DNA of 64,000 nucleotides from Stachybotrys elegans (lineage: Eukaryota; Ascomycota; Sordariomycetes; Hypocreales; Stachybotryaceae), in the NCBI GenBank assembly GCA_020746835.1, contig JAGPNK010000003.1, forward strand, positions 1,364,001 through 1,428,000, given 5' to 3'. The translations under genes and the position numbers were made by a program. How positions within the stretch are numbered: position 1 is the first letter of the stretch; every line of letters begins with the position of its first letter. Below the pieces are notes generated by a model. That model did not search any database, was not told where the DNA came from, and saw nothing but the letters and a program-made list of their open reading frames with translations. Positions 20,621-32,627 of the stretch are shown here, in pieces.

Positions 20621-23518
20621 ATGGGTCAATTCATCAGCTGGCTGCAGGAAAACCTGCCCCAGGGCAACGATGAGTCCATAGGAGAGGCTCGCGACGAGAA
20701 TGAGCCCGTCTCTCTCTCTGGTCAGTCTCTCTAACATGACTGAGGCGGCTTCATGAACCAAACTGACATGCTGTGTCCAGGTATGATTAGCACCCTGGTG
20801 CCCGTCTTGGTCATCTCCGGTGTTTACATCGTCCTTTTCTTCATCTTCCGCAAATCTCAGCGTAGATACTATGCTCCTCGAACTTATCTGGGTTCGCTGC
20901 GTGAACAGTGAGTCGACTCGATTCCTGCCTCACCAATCCCCCCAGGCCATGTCTCTAACCATGTTGGTGCCAGTGAACGAACTCCTAGCATGCCTGATGG
21001 CTGGTTCGCCTGGATCTCTCACTTCTGGAAGATCCCTGACGTCTACGCCCTTCAGCATCAGAGCATCGATTCGTACCTCTTCCTCCGTTTTCTCCGCATC
21101 TGCACCACCATCTGCTTCGTCAGCCTCTGCATCACTTGGCCCATCCTGTTCCCCGTCAACATCACCGGCGGAGGAGGCAAGTCCCAGCTCGAGATTCTGT
21201 CGTACAGCAACATCAACATCGACGAGAGCCCGAACCGCCTCTACGCGCATACTTTTGTAGCATGGATCGTCTATGGCTTCGTCATGTACACCATTATGCG
21301 CGAGTGCATCTTCTACATCAACCTGCGCCAGGCTTTCCTCCTTTCGCCCCAGTACGCCAACCGCATCTCGTCCCGAACTGTTCTCTTCACCTCCGTCCCC
21401 GACGAGTATCTCGACGAAGCCCGCATCCGCCAGATCTTTAGCGGCTCTGTCAAGCACGTCTGGGTCGTCGGCGACATGAATGATCTCGACGAGCTCGTTG
21501 GGGAGCGCGAGGAGGTTGCTATGAAGCTGGAGAAGGCAGAGATCAAGCTTCTCAAGACGGTTAACAAGGCCCGCACCAAGGCCGGCGCCACCGAAGGCCC
21601 TGCCGCCGCCGACCCCGAGGCCGGTGATATTGCCGCCCGATGGATATCCCCCAAGGACCGCCCCTCGCACCGTCTTGGTCCCCTGGGACTTCTCGGACGA
21701 AAGGTCGATACCATCGAATGGGGCCGTGAGGAGCTGCACAAGCTGATCCCCAAGACGGAGACTGCCCAGGCTGATTGGCGTGCCGGCAACTACAAGAGGG
21801 TCAACTCGGTTTTTGTCGAGTTCCACACCCAGTCCGATGCCCAGGCTGCCTACCAGGTTGTCACTCACCACCAGGCTCTGCAGATGTCTCCCAAGTACAT
21901 CGGTGTCAAGCCCCAGGAGGTTGTGTGGAAGAGCCTGACCATTCCCTGGTGGCAGCTGGTTCTCCGCCGCTATGCTGTCTACGCCTTCATTGGTGCCATG
22001 ATAATCTTCTGGGCCATTCCTGTTGGTATCGTCGGTATCATTTCCCAGATCAGCGTTATCCAGGGGCTTCCCGGGTTGACCTGGATTGGAGACATTCCTC
22101 AGGTAAGCGCGCAATTCTCTCATTCTGTAAGTTGTGTTTGTTGCTGATGCTCTCGCATAGGTGATTCTGGGCGTCATCTCTGGTCTGCTGCCTGCCGTTG
22201 CCCTGTCCATCTTGATGTCTTTGGTTCCCGTCATCATGCGCATGTGCGCCAAGTTTGCGGGTGCCGTCTCCCTGTCGCAGGTTGAGCTTTTCACGCAAAA
22301 CGCCTACTTCTGCTTCCAGATCGTCCAGGTTTTCCTCATCCGAACCGTCACTGATTCGGCGGTGGCTGTCATCATCGACATTGTGGAGAACCCGGACCAG
22401 ATCTTCAGCATGCTCTCCGCTGCCATTCCCACCTCATCCAACTTCTACATCTCGTACTTCATCGTGCAGGGTTTGACCATTGCCGTCGGTGTTCTGACCC
22501 AAGTTGTTGGACTGGTCGTCTTCCGACTGCTCTACAAGTTCCTCTCCAGCACTCCCCGTTCCATGTACAACCGCTGGACCACCCTCAGCGCCATCTCTTG
22601 GGGCAGCACCCTCCCCGTCTACACGGCCATTGTTGTTATCAGTAAGTCACCCTGTAGTCTTTCGGCCAGGCTCGTGTCGCTGACTCATTATCAGGCATTA
22701 CGTACTCTGTCATTGCGCCTCTGATGCTGTTCTGGTCGACCCTCGGCTTGGGCCTGTTCTACTTGGCGTACCGCTACAACATTCTCTTTGTGAGCGACAG
22801 CCCTGTGGACAGCCGAGGTCTCATCTACCCCCGAGCGCTTAAGCAGCTGTTTGTGGGAGTATACCTCGCCGAGATCTGCATGATCGGCATGTTCGCCGTC
22901 TCCGCCTCCCCTGGCCCCGCTGTCTTGATGGGCTTCTTCCTCGTCTTCACCATTCTGTTCCACATCACCATCTCGAAGGCTCTGGATCCTCTTCTGTACG
23001 GTCTGCCGCGCACCCTCAACATGGAGGAAGAGGCGTACCAGGCACAGAACGGAACCGCCGTCGCCGACGCTGAGAACGGAGCCCAGAACGGCGGCGGCCG
23101 CAAGTTCAACCTGCTCAGCGCCGATGGCAAGCCTCGCATCCTGTCTAAGATGACACCTGGCGGCGACGCAACTGAGCAGAAGAAGGGCAACTTCTTGGTG
23201 AGATGGCTCAAGCCTTGGAGCTATGCCGACTACGCCACGCTGCGTGCCCTGGTGCCACAGGGAGAGCATATGGACCTCGCTTATCAGTACCCGGAGGAGG
23301 TTGAAGCTGATGCGTACTGGCCCCCATCGGTCACCAAGCCCGTCCCCATCCTGTGGATCCCCGAGGACCCTGCCGGCGTGTCTAAGCAGGAGATTACGTT
23401 GACGGGCAAGGTGATCCCTATCACGGATGAGGGATGCACCTTGGATGAGAAGAACAAGATCGTTTGGGATACCGAGGGTGCACGCCCCCCGATCTGGAAC
23501 GAGAAGGTGTACTACTAA
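20621..23518 (+). CDS. Phm7/CSC1-family (DUF221, OSCA/TMEM63-like) membrane channel
   Basis: Predicted osmosensitive, calcium-permeable cation channel or lipid scramblase-like protein of the plasma membrane or endomembranes. Exons 20621-20720, 20781-20907, 20974-22102, 22161-22641 and 22695-23518 give 886 aa. The domain order fits the family: N-terminal spans (ISTLVPVLVISGVYIVLFFI, then FLRFLRICTTICFVSLC and FVAWIVYGFVMYTIM), a long cytosolic domain (RTVLFTSVPDEYLDEARIRQ ... VFVEFHTQSDAQAAYQVV) and a C-terminal seven-span block (WWQLVLRRYAVYAFIGAMII onward, IIDIVENPDQIFSM, FYISYFIVQGLTIAVG, FLVFTILFHITISKALDPL). A cytosolic tail includes LNMEEEAYQAQNG. The start has a strong context, CCACCATGG. 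Ion selectivity cannot be read from the sequence. Confidence 0.92.
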
Positions 23519-24621
23519 GCAATGGATGTCTGATACCCCCTTGTTGATGTCTGGGCCAGCCGGGTGGACAAGCGCGAATGAGTCGTGGACTCGTCTACAA
23601 CCTAGAGAAAGCAAACTGAATGTGTCGTCGAATACTTTTTACTCTTATCCTCAGTTAGATAGGGGTTTAATGACAATAATGATATCCTAGTATCTGTACC
23701 CACAGTGGTGATTTCTTGCTATGTCTCGTGTGCTTAGGTGTGTGTTTACGAGCCATTGCAGACAAGGAGGAGCATTGGGAGAGAAACAATGTTTTGGGGA
23801 AAGGGATGACCCTGCAAGTTGGCCGACATCAGATGAACCAATTGCTAGTGCGGGAGACAGGAACAAGATCCACGCAATCCACGACAAGAAACAGGGATCC
23901 AGGTAGAGTTTAAGACTAGCAGCCGCGAAACGTGCCGACGAGCTGTGCATGTTCGCCACATGATGCAACGACGCGAGCACGCCGTACTTGCAGCAGACTT
24001 GCTTGCATGGATGGATACACAGCCCGGCACTCATGTGAGACGCGCAATTGGGTGGCCATTCCGACACAACGTGGGAGGCGGCGCCAAGGGATGTATCAAA
24101 GCTAGGGAATGTAGGCAACGGATGCAATACATTCAGATAAGGGTTCTGCCTGGAGATTATTCGTCCACCTGTAGATGTCAAGACGAGACTGTTTCTGTAG
24201 CAGGATCCAAGCTGACAGACAATGCTATTGACCAATTGTCAGGGTCGTCCCTGGTGCGCGCATAATGAAGATAGACAGCAGTCCTGCCGTCGGCATCGGC
24301 ATCGACCGCTCCTCGTATCTTACAGGCCGGCGCCTGAGCGTACATCGTTCAGCGGCAAACCATCACTAGTACCCAGGACTAAGAGGCCCTGGAATAAACA
24401 TGACCGAATGAACGGTCAATTTCATGTGCTGGCACACCACAGAGCCACCTACGATTCTCCATGGCCCTCCTAAGGGTTCCAATGGGGATTGTGTGGCAAA
24501 ATGGTTTGTGGCAAGCGGCCAATGAGCTTCTACACCAAATGACCATGAGCCCCCCGTGATGAGTCGACCCGTTTGTGTGGACAACTACACTATTTCGCCA
24601 TCTGAATCCCGATGTTTGTTG
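23519..24621. other. convergent intergenic region between the Phm7-like gene and an unknown membrane protein
   Basis: This 1.1-kb region lies between two 3' ends. No gene, repeat or RNA is recognised. Confidence 0.4.
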
Positions 24622-27178
24622 TCATGTGACACCTCCGTTTGGGATGTGTTGTTGCGTTTCTCGCTCTGAGCTATCATCAGCGACAGCATCAGTGGTGCTC
24701 GTAGGAGCAGTGATAGTTGCGGAACCAGCAGAAACATCAGCAGAAGAAGGGGAAGCAGTGCGGGACGTAGGGGGGGGTGTCTCCCGCCGGAGACCCCGGC
24801 CATGCCACATCTTCAAGAACGCCGCCCCAGTGATGTAAACGCTCATTTGCATCACGAGGTCGAATCCAACGGTGATACTCACAGCTGCGGGGACCACGCT
24901 GAGCAAGAGCAGCATCCAGAAGAGAAGAGGGGGTAGCACCGGCGCGGTCGGGAGTGGTAGACGTTCGCGCAGCAGGTGGGAAGGTCCGAGATAAAAGTCG
25001 GCTTGTATGGCGATGACGCAGTTAAAGGGCTGCACGATCAAGATGTTGGTGCCGAAGGCTGCCATGACGATGGTGGGTCTCGCTCTGACGAGTCCTCCAA
25101 TTATGGTGAAGAAGGAGATGGTCAGGGCCATGATTTGGATTTGGGCGAGGTTTAGGGGTATATCAGCCATCCAGGCTGAGTTGGTGTAGTATTCGTTGAG
25201 GACTGTTCTGATGTCTTCCAGTGAGGTGTCTGGGTCCAGTAGAATGAAGTTTTGCACCAGCGTGACCCATTCTGTGTGCTTTTTCTTTCTTCGTTCATCG
25301 TCTGTGGCTCTCCCATCCACTGCCGCTGTCCGTTGCTCGACTTCTGACTCCTCTGTGATGTGCTGCTGATCCGATCCTGGCCGTCTGGAAGTCTCACCGT
25401 CTCGTATCGTCCCCTGATCCGTCCCTGCCGTAGCCGAGTTGCTGCTGTGAACGGAGGGGGTCCAAGCACGGTTACTATCGTAGGACGAACCCGCGACTGT
25501 CCCCAACTCGCCTTCCTCATGGTGAGTGGCAAAGTAAGCATCCACGGCGACTCTATCCGGAGGATCAAAATCAAATCTAAGTAGATCATTTTGTCTCGAC
25601 TGCGCCATCGGAACAGGTTCCAAGTTGACCGATGCGAGTTCCAAGTCTTCTATTCAAAGGTTAAGCTCGGTAATACAACGGCCACAGGAAGGCACTTGTG
25701 GTAGGATGCACCAAGAGCACATACCTTGTTGCTCCTCCTGGTCTTGTTGAAGCCTCTTCACTTGTCTCCTGTGGGACAAGATGGATATACACAAGAGCAA
25801 CGCCGGCCCCAGAAGTAGAAAGACTGGGAGAATCTGGCCGAAGTTCCAGCCGTTCTCGTCTAGTCTGAAAGATCCTCTTAGAGTGGAAATTCGCAATGTT
25901 CCCCAACAGGCTGAGACGATGAGCCAGTATACCTGACAACAAAAATACGCCCAATTAGCACCGTCACCGTTGGCGTCTGGCAATGAATGGTTGGCTGGAA
26001 GGGGAATAGAATAGGAAGAATATCATCACTCACGTCAGATGTATCCGAGGACAGCAAGTCTGCGTATAGCTTCCCTGTTAAATAGACAGCGGCCCAAAAG
26101 TGAGCGACATGTATTTTGTATGCGAAGAGGTGCTTTGACCGCAAACTCGACCGAATGCATGCGCTGGTGAACCATCTGCTGACGGTCCCCCGAACGAGCG
26201 TTTTGGTGCCAGTCGAGAGAGTGCGGAGCAATTTTATGCTTCTGGTGAAAAAACTGAAGACAACCAGGACAATGGTGATGACGGCCGACTCGTAGGCGGA
26301 TGTCGAGGTCCGTGGATACGGGACGGCATCTTCTGCATCACAGGCCTTTCGAAGAAACCAAGGGAGTTGCGACAGATGAATGCAGCCTTTCTCGTCATGT
26401 ATTGTGTTGGCCAACCGCACATCAAAGAAGCAACGCGCGTCGGATGCTGGAAGCGCGGCCGTCGGCTCATTGTTGACGACCCAGTTGAAGGAGGTCGTGG
26501 GCACAAAGGCTACGATGAGACCGACCCATAGGATGATCATGAGCCCCAGTCGAAAGTGGCGTTCAAATTGGTTCTCGTACAAGTATTTACGAAGGACGAT
26601 GAGACAGGCGACGTGGGTGAGGTTCGAGAACCACGCCAGGTACGCGATGAGTTGCCAGTGATAGGCTGAAATGTAGCATCGCAACTGGCTATATCCGCTG
26701 AGGAGGATGCCGAGCCCAGTCAAGAGCTGGAGGTCACCAATGCCGAGGATAGACTGAGAGATTCGAGATTCGAGATGCCGTGAGCTTGGGATACGCACTG
26801 GACGCAGGGGGACTTTGGCTCTGTTTACCTGTTTCAGTATCTCAGCTCCCGTGCCGCCTTTCTGCAGCCGAGCTTTGACGCATGCTCTGCGAATGAATTG
26901 CGTGGCATCGACATGGTTTTGCTTCCACTGAGACGCTCGATTTGCGCCGGGAAAGGGATCCTGCTCCGGTTCGAAGACGAGAAGGTAGTTGATAACGACG
27001 AGCACTATGGCAAACCAGGAAGTGCCGACGAAGCCAACGACGACCTTTGGAGCTTTGCGTTAGCTTTTGTCTTGGCCCTGATGAGGAATCAGCCACTCAC
27101 CCCGATGCCGCCAATATCTGCATCTCCTTCCAGTTGACCTGGATCCCGCGAGCAATTCCGCTGACAGCTGTCAGACAT
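24622..27178 (-). CDS. uncharacterised fungal multi-pass integral membrane protein
   Basis: Function not recognised. Five exons on the minus strand were read: 27178-27101, 27044-26829, 26753-26034, 25932-25725 and 25649-24622, 2250 nt (749 aa). The start codes MSDSCQRNC and is followed by ADIGGIG and a first span (VVVGFVGTSWFAIVLVVINY). Further spans include LLTGLGILLSGY, WQLIAYLAWFSNLTHVACLI, LGLMIILWVGLIVAFVP, SAVITIVLVVFSFFTR and VYWLIVSACWGTLRI. Exon 4 ends with a span plus the basic tail SHRRQVKRLQQDQEEQQ. The last exon carries a hydrophilic stretch, more spans (MALTISFFTIIGGLV, LPPLLFWMLLLLSVVPAAVS) and a Thr/Ser-rich end. The architecture resembles poorly characterised membrane proteins common in Sordariomycetes. 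Intron phases are 0, 0, 0 and 1 and all fit. Confidence 0.8.
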
Positions 27179-28010
27179 TACAAGTTCGTATCTAAAGCAT
27201 CTTGTTCGTCCTCTCAAGGGCCAGGGGAGGACGGGACGTCGAGGAACAAGTATAGTTGAGAAGAAGCATGCCGGACAAGGCTGGGCTTTCTGCCAGTAGT
27301 GATGGATGATAATTCAGTCATGTGAGTATCTGCATGCGACCCTTGCGAGCCACTGCGGCTGAGCTGCATGCGCTCGAACCGGGCGACAAGGCTCCCTTAG
27401 CACTGCGCAAATCAAGTTGCCTTGCATTAGATGATCTGTGGAAAGGCGGGTGCATTCGCAGTTTTGGTCCTCACATGATCAGTAAGGTAGGTAGGTACCT
27501 TGTTAGCGCTGGGTGGCGGGTGGGAAGGTGGTGTGGGAAGGTGTGGCGGTGGCTGGGTGGTTGCCGTGGCGACACCGCGCAATCAACACCATGTGGAAGG
27601 AACAACCACCCAACAATCACCCCTCGCCCATCCTCCCTGGCTGCTACTGGCTGCTATTGGCTGTCGGCAGCAGGGCATTGTCGATAGGCAAGATAATCTC
27701 CATTTGTCCTGGTCCTGGTCTCTTCTTTCGTAGCTCGTGGCCCGATGCGAACCCCTAGGACCCCTAGCAACGGACAATAGGTCGATCTGCCCCTCCCTTT
27801 CCTTCCTCTTCGCTCCAACCAAGTCGCCCACCAGCCAGATCATCTCCAGCGACTGACGCGCTGCCAACACAGCATCCGCATCGCATAACATCTGCACATA
27901 TCATATCCGCACCAACTGTCGGGAACTCGACCCTGCCTGCGCACTGGTACGGAACCATCATGACCACGGCGTGCTCGGGCCAACAAGAGGCGCCTTGACC
28001 CGCGCTCACC
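27179..28010. other. divergent promoter region between the membrane protein and kelch genes
   Basis: About 830 bp between divergent starts. It contains an AAGGTAGGTAGGTACCTTG motif near 27484-27502, a type of GGTACCT element that recurs in this window (360-370 and 61281-61300). No independent gene is seen. Confidence 0.4.
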
Positions 28011-31000
28011 ATGTCCCGACCGCATGCCATGACCCGTCCCCGACGCAATGCCTGGCGATGGGCTTCACCCTTCCTCGCCGCCCTGCTGGGGTCGCGGGTG
28101 GCTGCTGCCCACGGCTTCCCCTACGTCCCTACGCAGATCCTCATGCCCCGCGCATGCCTCGACGACCTACCCTGCGAGGGGCGGGATATTGCATACATCT
28201 TCCAGCCAGCAGACGACGGCAACGGCGCCGTGCAGTTTCTGGCGCTCAACTACTCGGGTCGTGTGACGGGCGATACAAGCCTCTCTGCTGTCACCGCCCA
28301 GCTCCCCTTCCTAGACGGCGCGCAACGTAACACAGCCTTTGGCGCAGCTAGGGCGGCTGATGGGTCCGTCCTGGCCTACGCAGGTCCTTGCGATGATGAA
28401 GCAGGACACCTCTGGACGTACCACAGCGATGATGATGAGTGGACGCAGAGAATGTTGGACACGGCGGCGACCGGCGGCGCTGTTGGCTCGAGGAGTGCGC
28501 CGTACTTTCTCGGCGGCGCCGTTGCCTTTTCCTCCACCTTGTCGCCATCCATGGACCAACCTACGCTATACACGTACGGTGGCATGTGCGCCTCGCCCGA
28601 TGACGATACCACGAGCTGGCAATCCGCCGGCAACTATACGAAAACCATGATGAGCCTCGCTCCCACCCACAGCGACCGCGACACCAACTACGACCTCAGT
28701 GTCGCTTCGAGCTCCGGACCGCGCACGCCCATCGCGGGGTTTACCCTGACGGCACTGACCCCCTCCATGACCAACCGCTCCGGTACCGTGACGCAGCAGG
28801 CTAGCTTTGTGCTCCTCGGCGGCCACACGAGCACCGCATTTATCAACATGAGCACTGCCGCCGTGTGGAACCTGCCAGAGGAGTCGTGGACATATGTTGA
28901 TATCCAATCCCCGGATGAGCAGGGCACCACCGAGCTCGCTGTTAAGAATGAAGACAAGCGCCTGGTCCATGAAAACATTGATAGCCGCTCTGGGCATACA
29001 GCTGTGCTGAGCGAGGATGGATCAAGGTTGATCGTCTACGGCGGATGGGTCGGCGACGTGGGTACGCCGGCGGAGCCGCAGCTCGCCGTGCTTGAGATGA
29101 GCCAGGCGTACAGCGGGTGGAGGTGGATGGTCCCAGAGCAGCAACCGGACAGTGATTCCTTATATGGTCACGGAGCTGCTGTCTTGCCTGGAGATGTCAT
29201 GGTGGTATATGGCGGCTGGCCTGTCGTCTCCAGCAACACCAAGACCAAGCGACAGAATGGTTTGGGCTCACCGCGTTTCTTCAACTTGACCTCAATGGAA
29301 TGGACTACAACATATACAAACCCTAGTTTCCGCCCTGGGTCTTCTACGGGAAATCCTGGCGGGAATGCCGGGGAAGATTCAGATGAAGCCAGCACGGGGA
29401 CCCCAGGCAGCAGTCGGAGGACACTCGCCCTAGGCCTGGGTCTTGGTATAGGCTTGGCCTTGCTACTCGCCGCAATAATGGCTCTATCTTGCTGGTACAT
29501 GCAGAAGAGGAAGCAGAGAGAATCAAGGGAGAAGATGGTTCGCGCACTTTCGCAAGATGCGAACCAATTCATCCACGACACAGATGAAATGACCGAGAGG
29601 ACCGATTTCCTGCCCTGGAGCTCCAGGCAGTGGTACGGTGGCAGAGAGGATCCATTTCAATCGGGAGGGCGCTCCCTGGGTTTCGAAAGCCTCAGGGGAA
29701 GCAGAGGCCATGGCTTCGGAGGCCCCCCTCCTCTTTCCGGGCTTGGAAACGCAAGGAGGAATGCTGCCAAGGGGTCGAGGGGAAGCTACATGCCCGCAGC
29801 ATCTCACCCGGGGGGTTTGCACATGCCACGGGACATATCCACCCTATTATGGAAGACGATGAAGAGGAGACACATATTCACAACATTCGCGATCATCCCA
29901 GAAGCGGATTGCACGACCCCAGCACGCCAACATCCGATGTACCTTCCGACCCTTTCATGACACCTGTTGGCCCCAACCCTCCCGCCATTGTCCTACCTGC
30001 TCCTAGCCGTGGAACGTCGAGCCCGGAGAACATGCGACGACACGACCCCGAGGTGCAGGACTGGGTGTCGGATGTGGATGCCGCCGACGCGTTGCTGGCG
30101 AGGATGAACGGGAGATCAGGCCGGGGGTCCCCTACAAGGCCCGGCTCCTATCGTTCAGCGCTGAGAGACGACGAATCACGAAGCGGATCTACCTTGTCTG
30201 ATTCGAACAGAAGCATCGTGGACAGTCTGAGGCAATCGCCTTCGATCAGGAGAGCGAACCCTGCAGGATCAAGTAGCTTGCTCGGCGGCTCGACGCTGAT
30301 AGGTGGCTCAGAGCAGGTCAAACCGGGAAGCTCTTCTTCCAGTAGCTACACCACAGCTCGATCCTCCTTTAATGCTCTGCAGGCTGAGGGGCCATCATTA
30401 CTAGGCCGGGGTCATCCAACGAGTCCGACGTATGAGGAGGATGACATCGTACCAATGCCTGGGTCGCCCTCCAAGTCCAAGCCTAGAAGAAACTGGCTGG
30501 GTTCGCTTCGACGAGTATTTTCAACCTCTGGCACACCCTCGTCAGAGTCCTCGAAAGAAGACATGCCCTCACGACGGTCCCTGGATAATGAACATGACGG
30601 CGGTGACTACGAAGCTCCTCTGGTGGGTCTGAGTGGCGAGCTTCTTAGGCGAAAGCAGGGCCGACATGACTGGGAAAGCACAGGACCTGGTGGTTCGAAC
30701 GAGAAGGAGCCCGAAACGGATTGGGACATCGAGCGCGCCGTGGAGCAGCGGCTCGTCCAAGTGGTGTTTACGGTGCCAAAGGAGCGCCTGAGAGTCGTCA
30801 ACGCAGATGAGGTGGATGGACTTGGGGACGAGTCTCACATTGCGGAGGTTGTTGATGCCGCACCATTGAGCCCGGAGCTGAGGGAACCACGGACCCCCAT
30901 CCGCCAGGAGATGAGAGAGGATCGGCACAGCCCGTTCCCCGAAACCCCAGACAAGCATGACATGGACAGGCTCTCACGGGTAGACACCATGGAATACAGA

Positions 31001-31159
31001 ATGTCGACGGAGTCGAAAGCACCGGTGCTGATGACGGCCGAGGCCATAACTGTTAAGACGCTGTCACGGCCCAAAAGTCGTGTGCTGCAAATGGTGGACA
31101 CGATTGAGAGCCGAAGCCAGGAAGGGAGCAGAGAAGGCAGCCCAACGCGGCGGAGCTAA
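28011..31159 (+). CDS. kelch-type beta-propeller, single-pass membrane protein; apparent frameshift near 29815
   Basis: Extracellular kelch/galactose-oxidase-like propeller with one membrane span and a long cytoplasmic tail; role unknown. It starts MSRPHAMTRPRRNAWRWASP with a signal sequence (FLAALLGSRVAAA). Propeller strands include LYTYGGMCASPDD, FVLLGGHTSTAFINM, SRLIVYGGWVGDVGT and VMVVYGGWPVVSS. The membrane span lies near residues 469-491 (LALGLGLGIGLALLLAAIMA), followed by basic MQKRKQRESREK. Around SYMPAASHPGG the reading frame must shift. The frame used so far runs on to a stop at 29958, while HIHPIMEDDEEETHIHN and 430 more clearly coding residues lie in another frame ending at 31159. 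A homopolymer indel at the G6 run 29810-29815 would join them. A 41-nt intron (29815-29855) is phase-compatible but shorter than usual. The tail is Ser/Pro-rich and probably disordered. Confidence 0.8.
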
Positions 31160-31560
31160 GCACGGTGGGCGTTTGATTTTGCTTCTTTTCTTCTTCTCTG
31201 CAAGCAACATAGGGCCAATATGGGTACGAGATGGAGTTGATCTGGTGTTTCTATTAGCGATGTATTTGTGTTCTCTCAAGAACACACCTTGTATAGGCAG
31301 TATATTATACCATTTAGGGCGGAGGAATATAGTTGATGTTTTGTAGCTACTGACGAGACCTGATCATTTTGATCCAACCAGTGACTGAAGTATATGTGAT
31401 GTGTACGTGCGTATTTAACATATCTTTAGTATATTCTATATTCGCTATTCCCAGGAGCAGGCAACTGTCAGTTCAGATATCCCCAATAACCACCTTCTTC
31501 CCCCAGTAAGGCTTTCCCCCTTTTCGAATAAATGCTCCTTTGCCTCAACTCGTTCGTTCG
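31160..31560. other. intergenic, AT-rich 3' flank of the kelch gene
   Basis: About 400 bp, AT-richer than the rest (around 31290-31450), marking the edge of the decayed accessory patch. No gene is seen. Confidence 0.35.
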
Positions 31561-31562
31561 AG

Positions 31563-31853
31563 ATGCTATACCGAGTTCTGCTGGCGCTGAACCCCGCTGC
31601 GGCCTCCCATGCCGCGCCCTCTGGAGAAGATGATCTGCAATACCGACAACTGCCTGCCGGCGCTGCGGGCGACGAAGCGCGCGGGCAAGGCTATGGCGTT
31701 TTGCTTGGCTTATACCCAGGGTGAATTTGCTAAGACCAAAGACGGAGATTTACTCACGCCCATCTCTACATGCTATGCGCCCCTCCCCCCTTGTGTTCAG
31801 TACCAATATGACCGGGTGAACAGCGGCGTTGTTCTTGCTGCGCTGCAAGGGTA
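31563..31853 (+). pseudogene. relic of a secreted Cys-rich protein, N-terminal part, frameshifted
   Basis: ATG at 31563 opens a signal-peptide-like start (MLYRVLLALNPAAASHAAPS), but the following conserved part is in another frame: RPLEKMICNTDNCLPALRA then TKRAGKAMAFCLAYTQG. The CNxDNCLxALRA block with a later AFCxxYT is a motif I recognise from the mature N-terminus of many short secreted ascomycete proteins, where it follows the signal cleavage site. Restoring the frame is not attempted here. After CLAYTQG the frame continues to a stop at 31851-31853 without family features. I read this as a broken gene fragment. Confidence 0.5.
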
Positions 31854-31879
31854 GTATAAAGCCCTAGATGTCCTCACCA

Positions 31880-32364
31880 TTGAAAGAACCCCTAGGTCAT
31901 GGGATATGTCGCCTGGACTCTAGGCTGGCCGGTGACGGTGATAGTAAAGGTCTGGGTCACGGCGCTCTCGACGATGCCTTCCTATATAAATGGTTAGATA
32001 TCCGACTTGGACTATCCTATAGAATGGGGTGTGTTGCATACGTGGATCATGGAGTCAGTGGTGATGACCTCGTCATTTCGCTGTCAGCAGGAAATACAGG
32101 TAAGAGGGAAGGTGAGGAGTGCGAGTTTGCCCTGGCTGCAACGGCCGCAGTCGGCGCAACCGCCGTCGTAGGCTTGGGCATGAAGCACGAGCAAGCGCTG
32201 GACAGCCTGGAAGCCGGGTGCTGCGACAAGAAGCTCGGCACGGGGACCTCTGACCGCTTGGCGAGCTCGTGAGGCGCGGTGACAATTGCCGTGGCCACGG
32301 GTGAGTGCGCGACGGTCGTGTAGACGGTCTAATAGTTGACATTGGTCTGTTAAACAATGACATT
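31880..32364 (-). pseudogene. relic of the same kind of secreted protein, middle and C-terminal part, opposite strand
   Basis: On the minus strand from about 32340 down, one frame reads TVYTTVAHSPVATAIVTAP, then VPVPSFLSQHPASRLSSACSCFMPKPTTAV. The RLSSACSC block followed by a Thr/Ala-rich tail typically follows the CNADNC region in the same ascomycete secreted family. Below 32080 coding-like pieces continue in other frames (VITTDSMIHVCNTP, then IVESAVTQTFTITVTGQP), so the frame is broken repeatedly. This is the part missing from the plus-strand N-terminal relic at 31563, but inverted relative to it. Confidence 0.45.
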
Positions 32365-32428
32365 GGTAGTACGCGTCCTTTGAATTTGATCCCTCACGCA
32401 TTAGGTGCAGTCCCCTCACACACTTCTA

Positions 32429-32539
32429 TCACCCCAAAACAAACTCTCCTCCTTTCCAAACGTTCGATATAAACATTAATCCCCTCCCTAGGCCCAATGC
32501 AACCTTCCTAATTGCATCAGAAATCTCCCGACCATTCAT
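32429..32539 (-). pseudogene. truncated second copy of the small gene at 32628-33083
   Basis: Minus-strand ATG at 32539 opens 36 codons that end at TGA 32431-32429. Aligned without gaps to the first 34 residues of the copy at 33083, 19 are identical, including KVA, GLG, SN, WKG and EFV. Several differences are silent third-position changes (GCG/GCA, CTG/CTA, TCA/TCG, AAG/AAA), which supports this strand and frame as the ancestral coding frame. The same Ser/Arg- and Thr-coding triplet tract precedes the ATG in both copies. The copy lacks the Ala-rich and coiled-coil parts. Confidence 0.5.
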
Positions 32540-32627
32540 GATAACAGTAGTGGTGGTGGTGGTGGTGGCGGTGGTGCTGCTCTTGCTATTGCTGTTGCTT
32601 CTGCTGCTGTTATTGCTGCTGCTTCTG

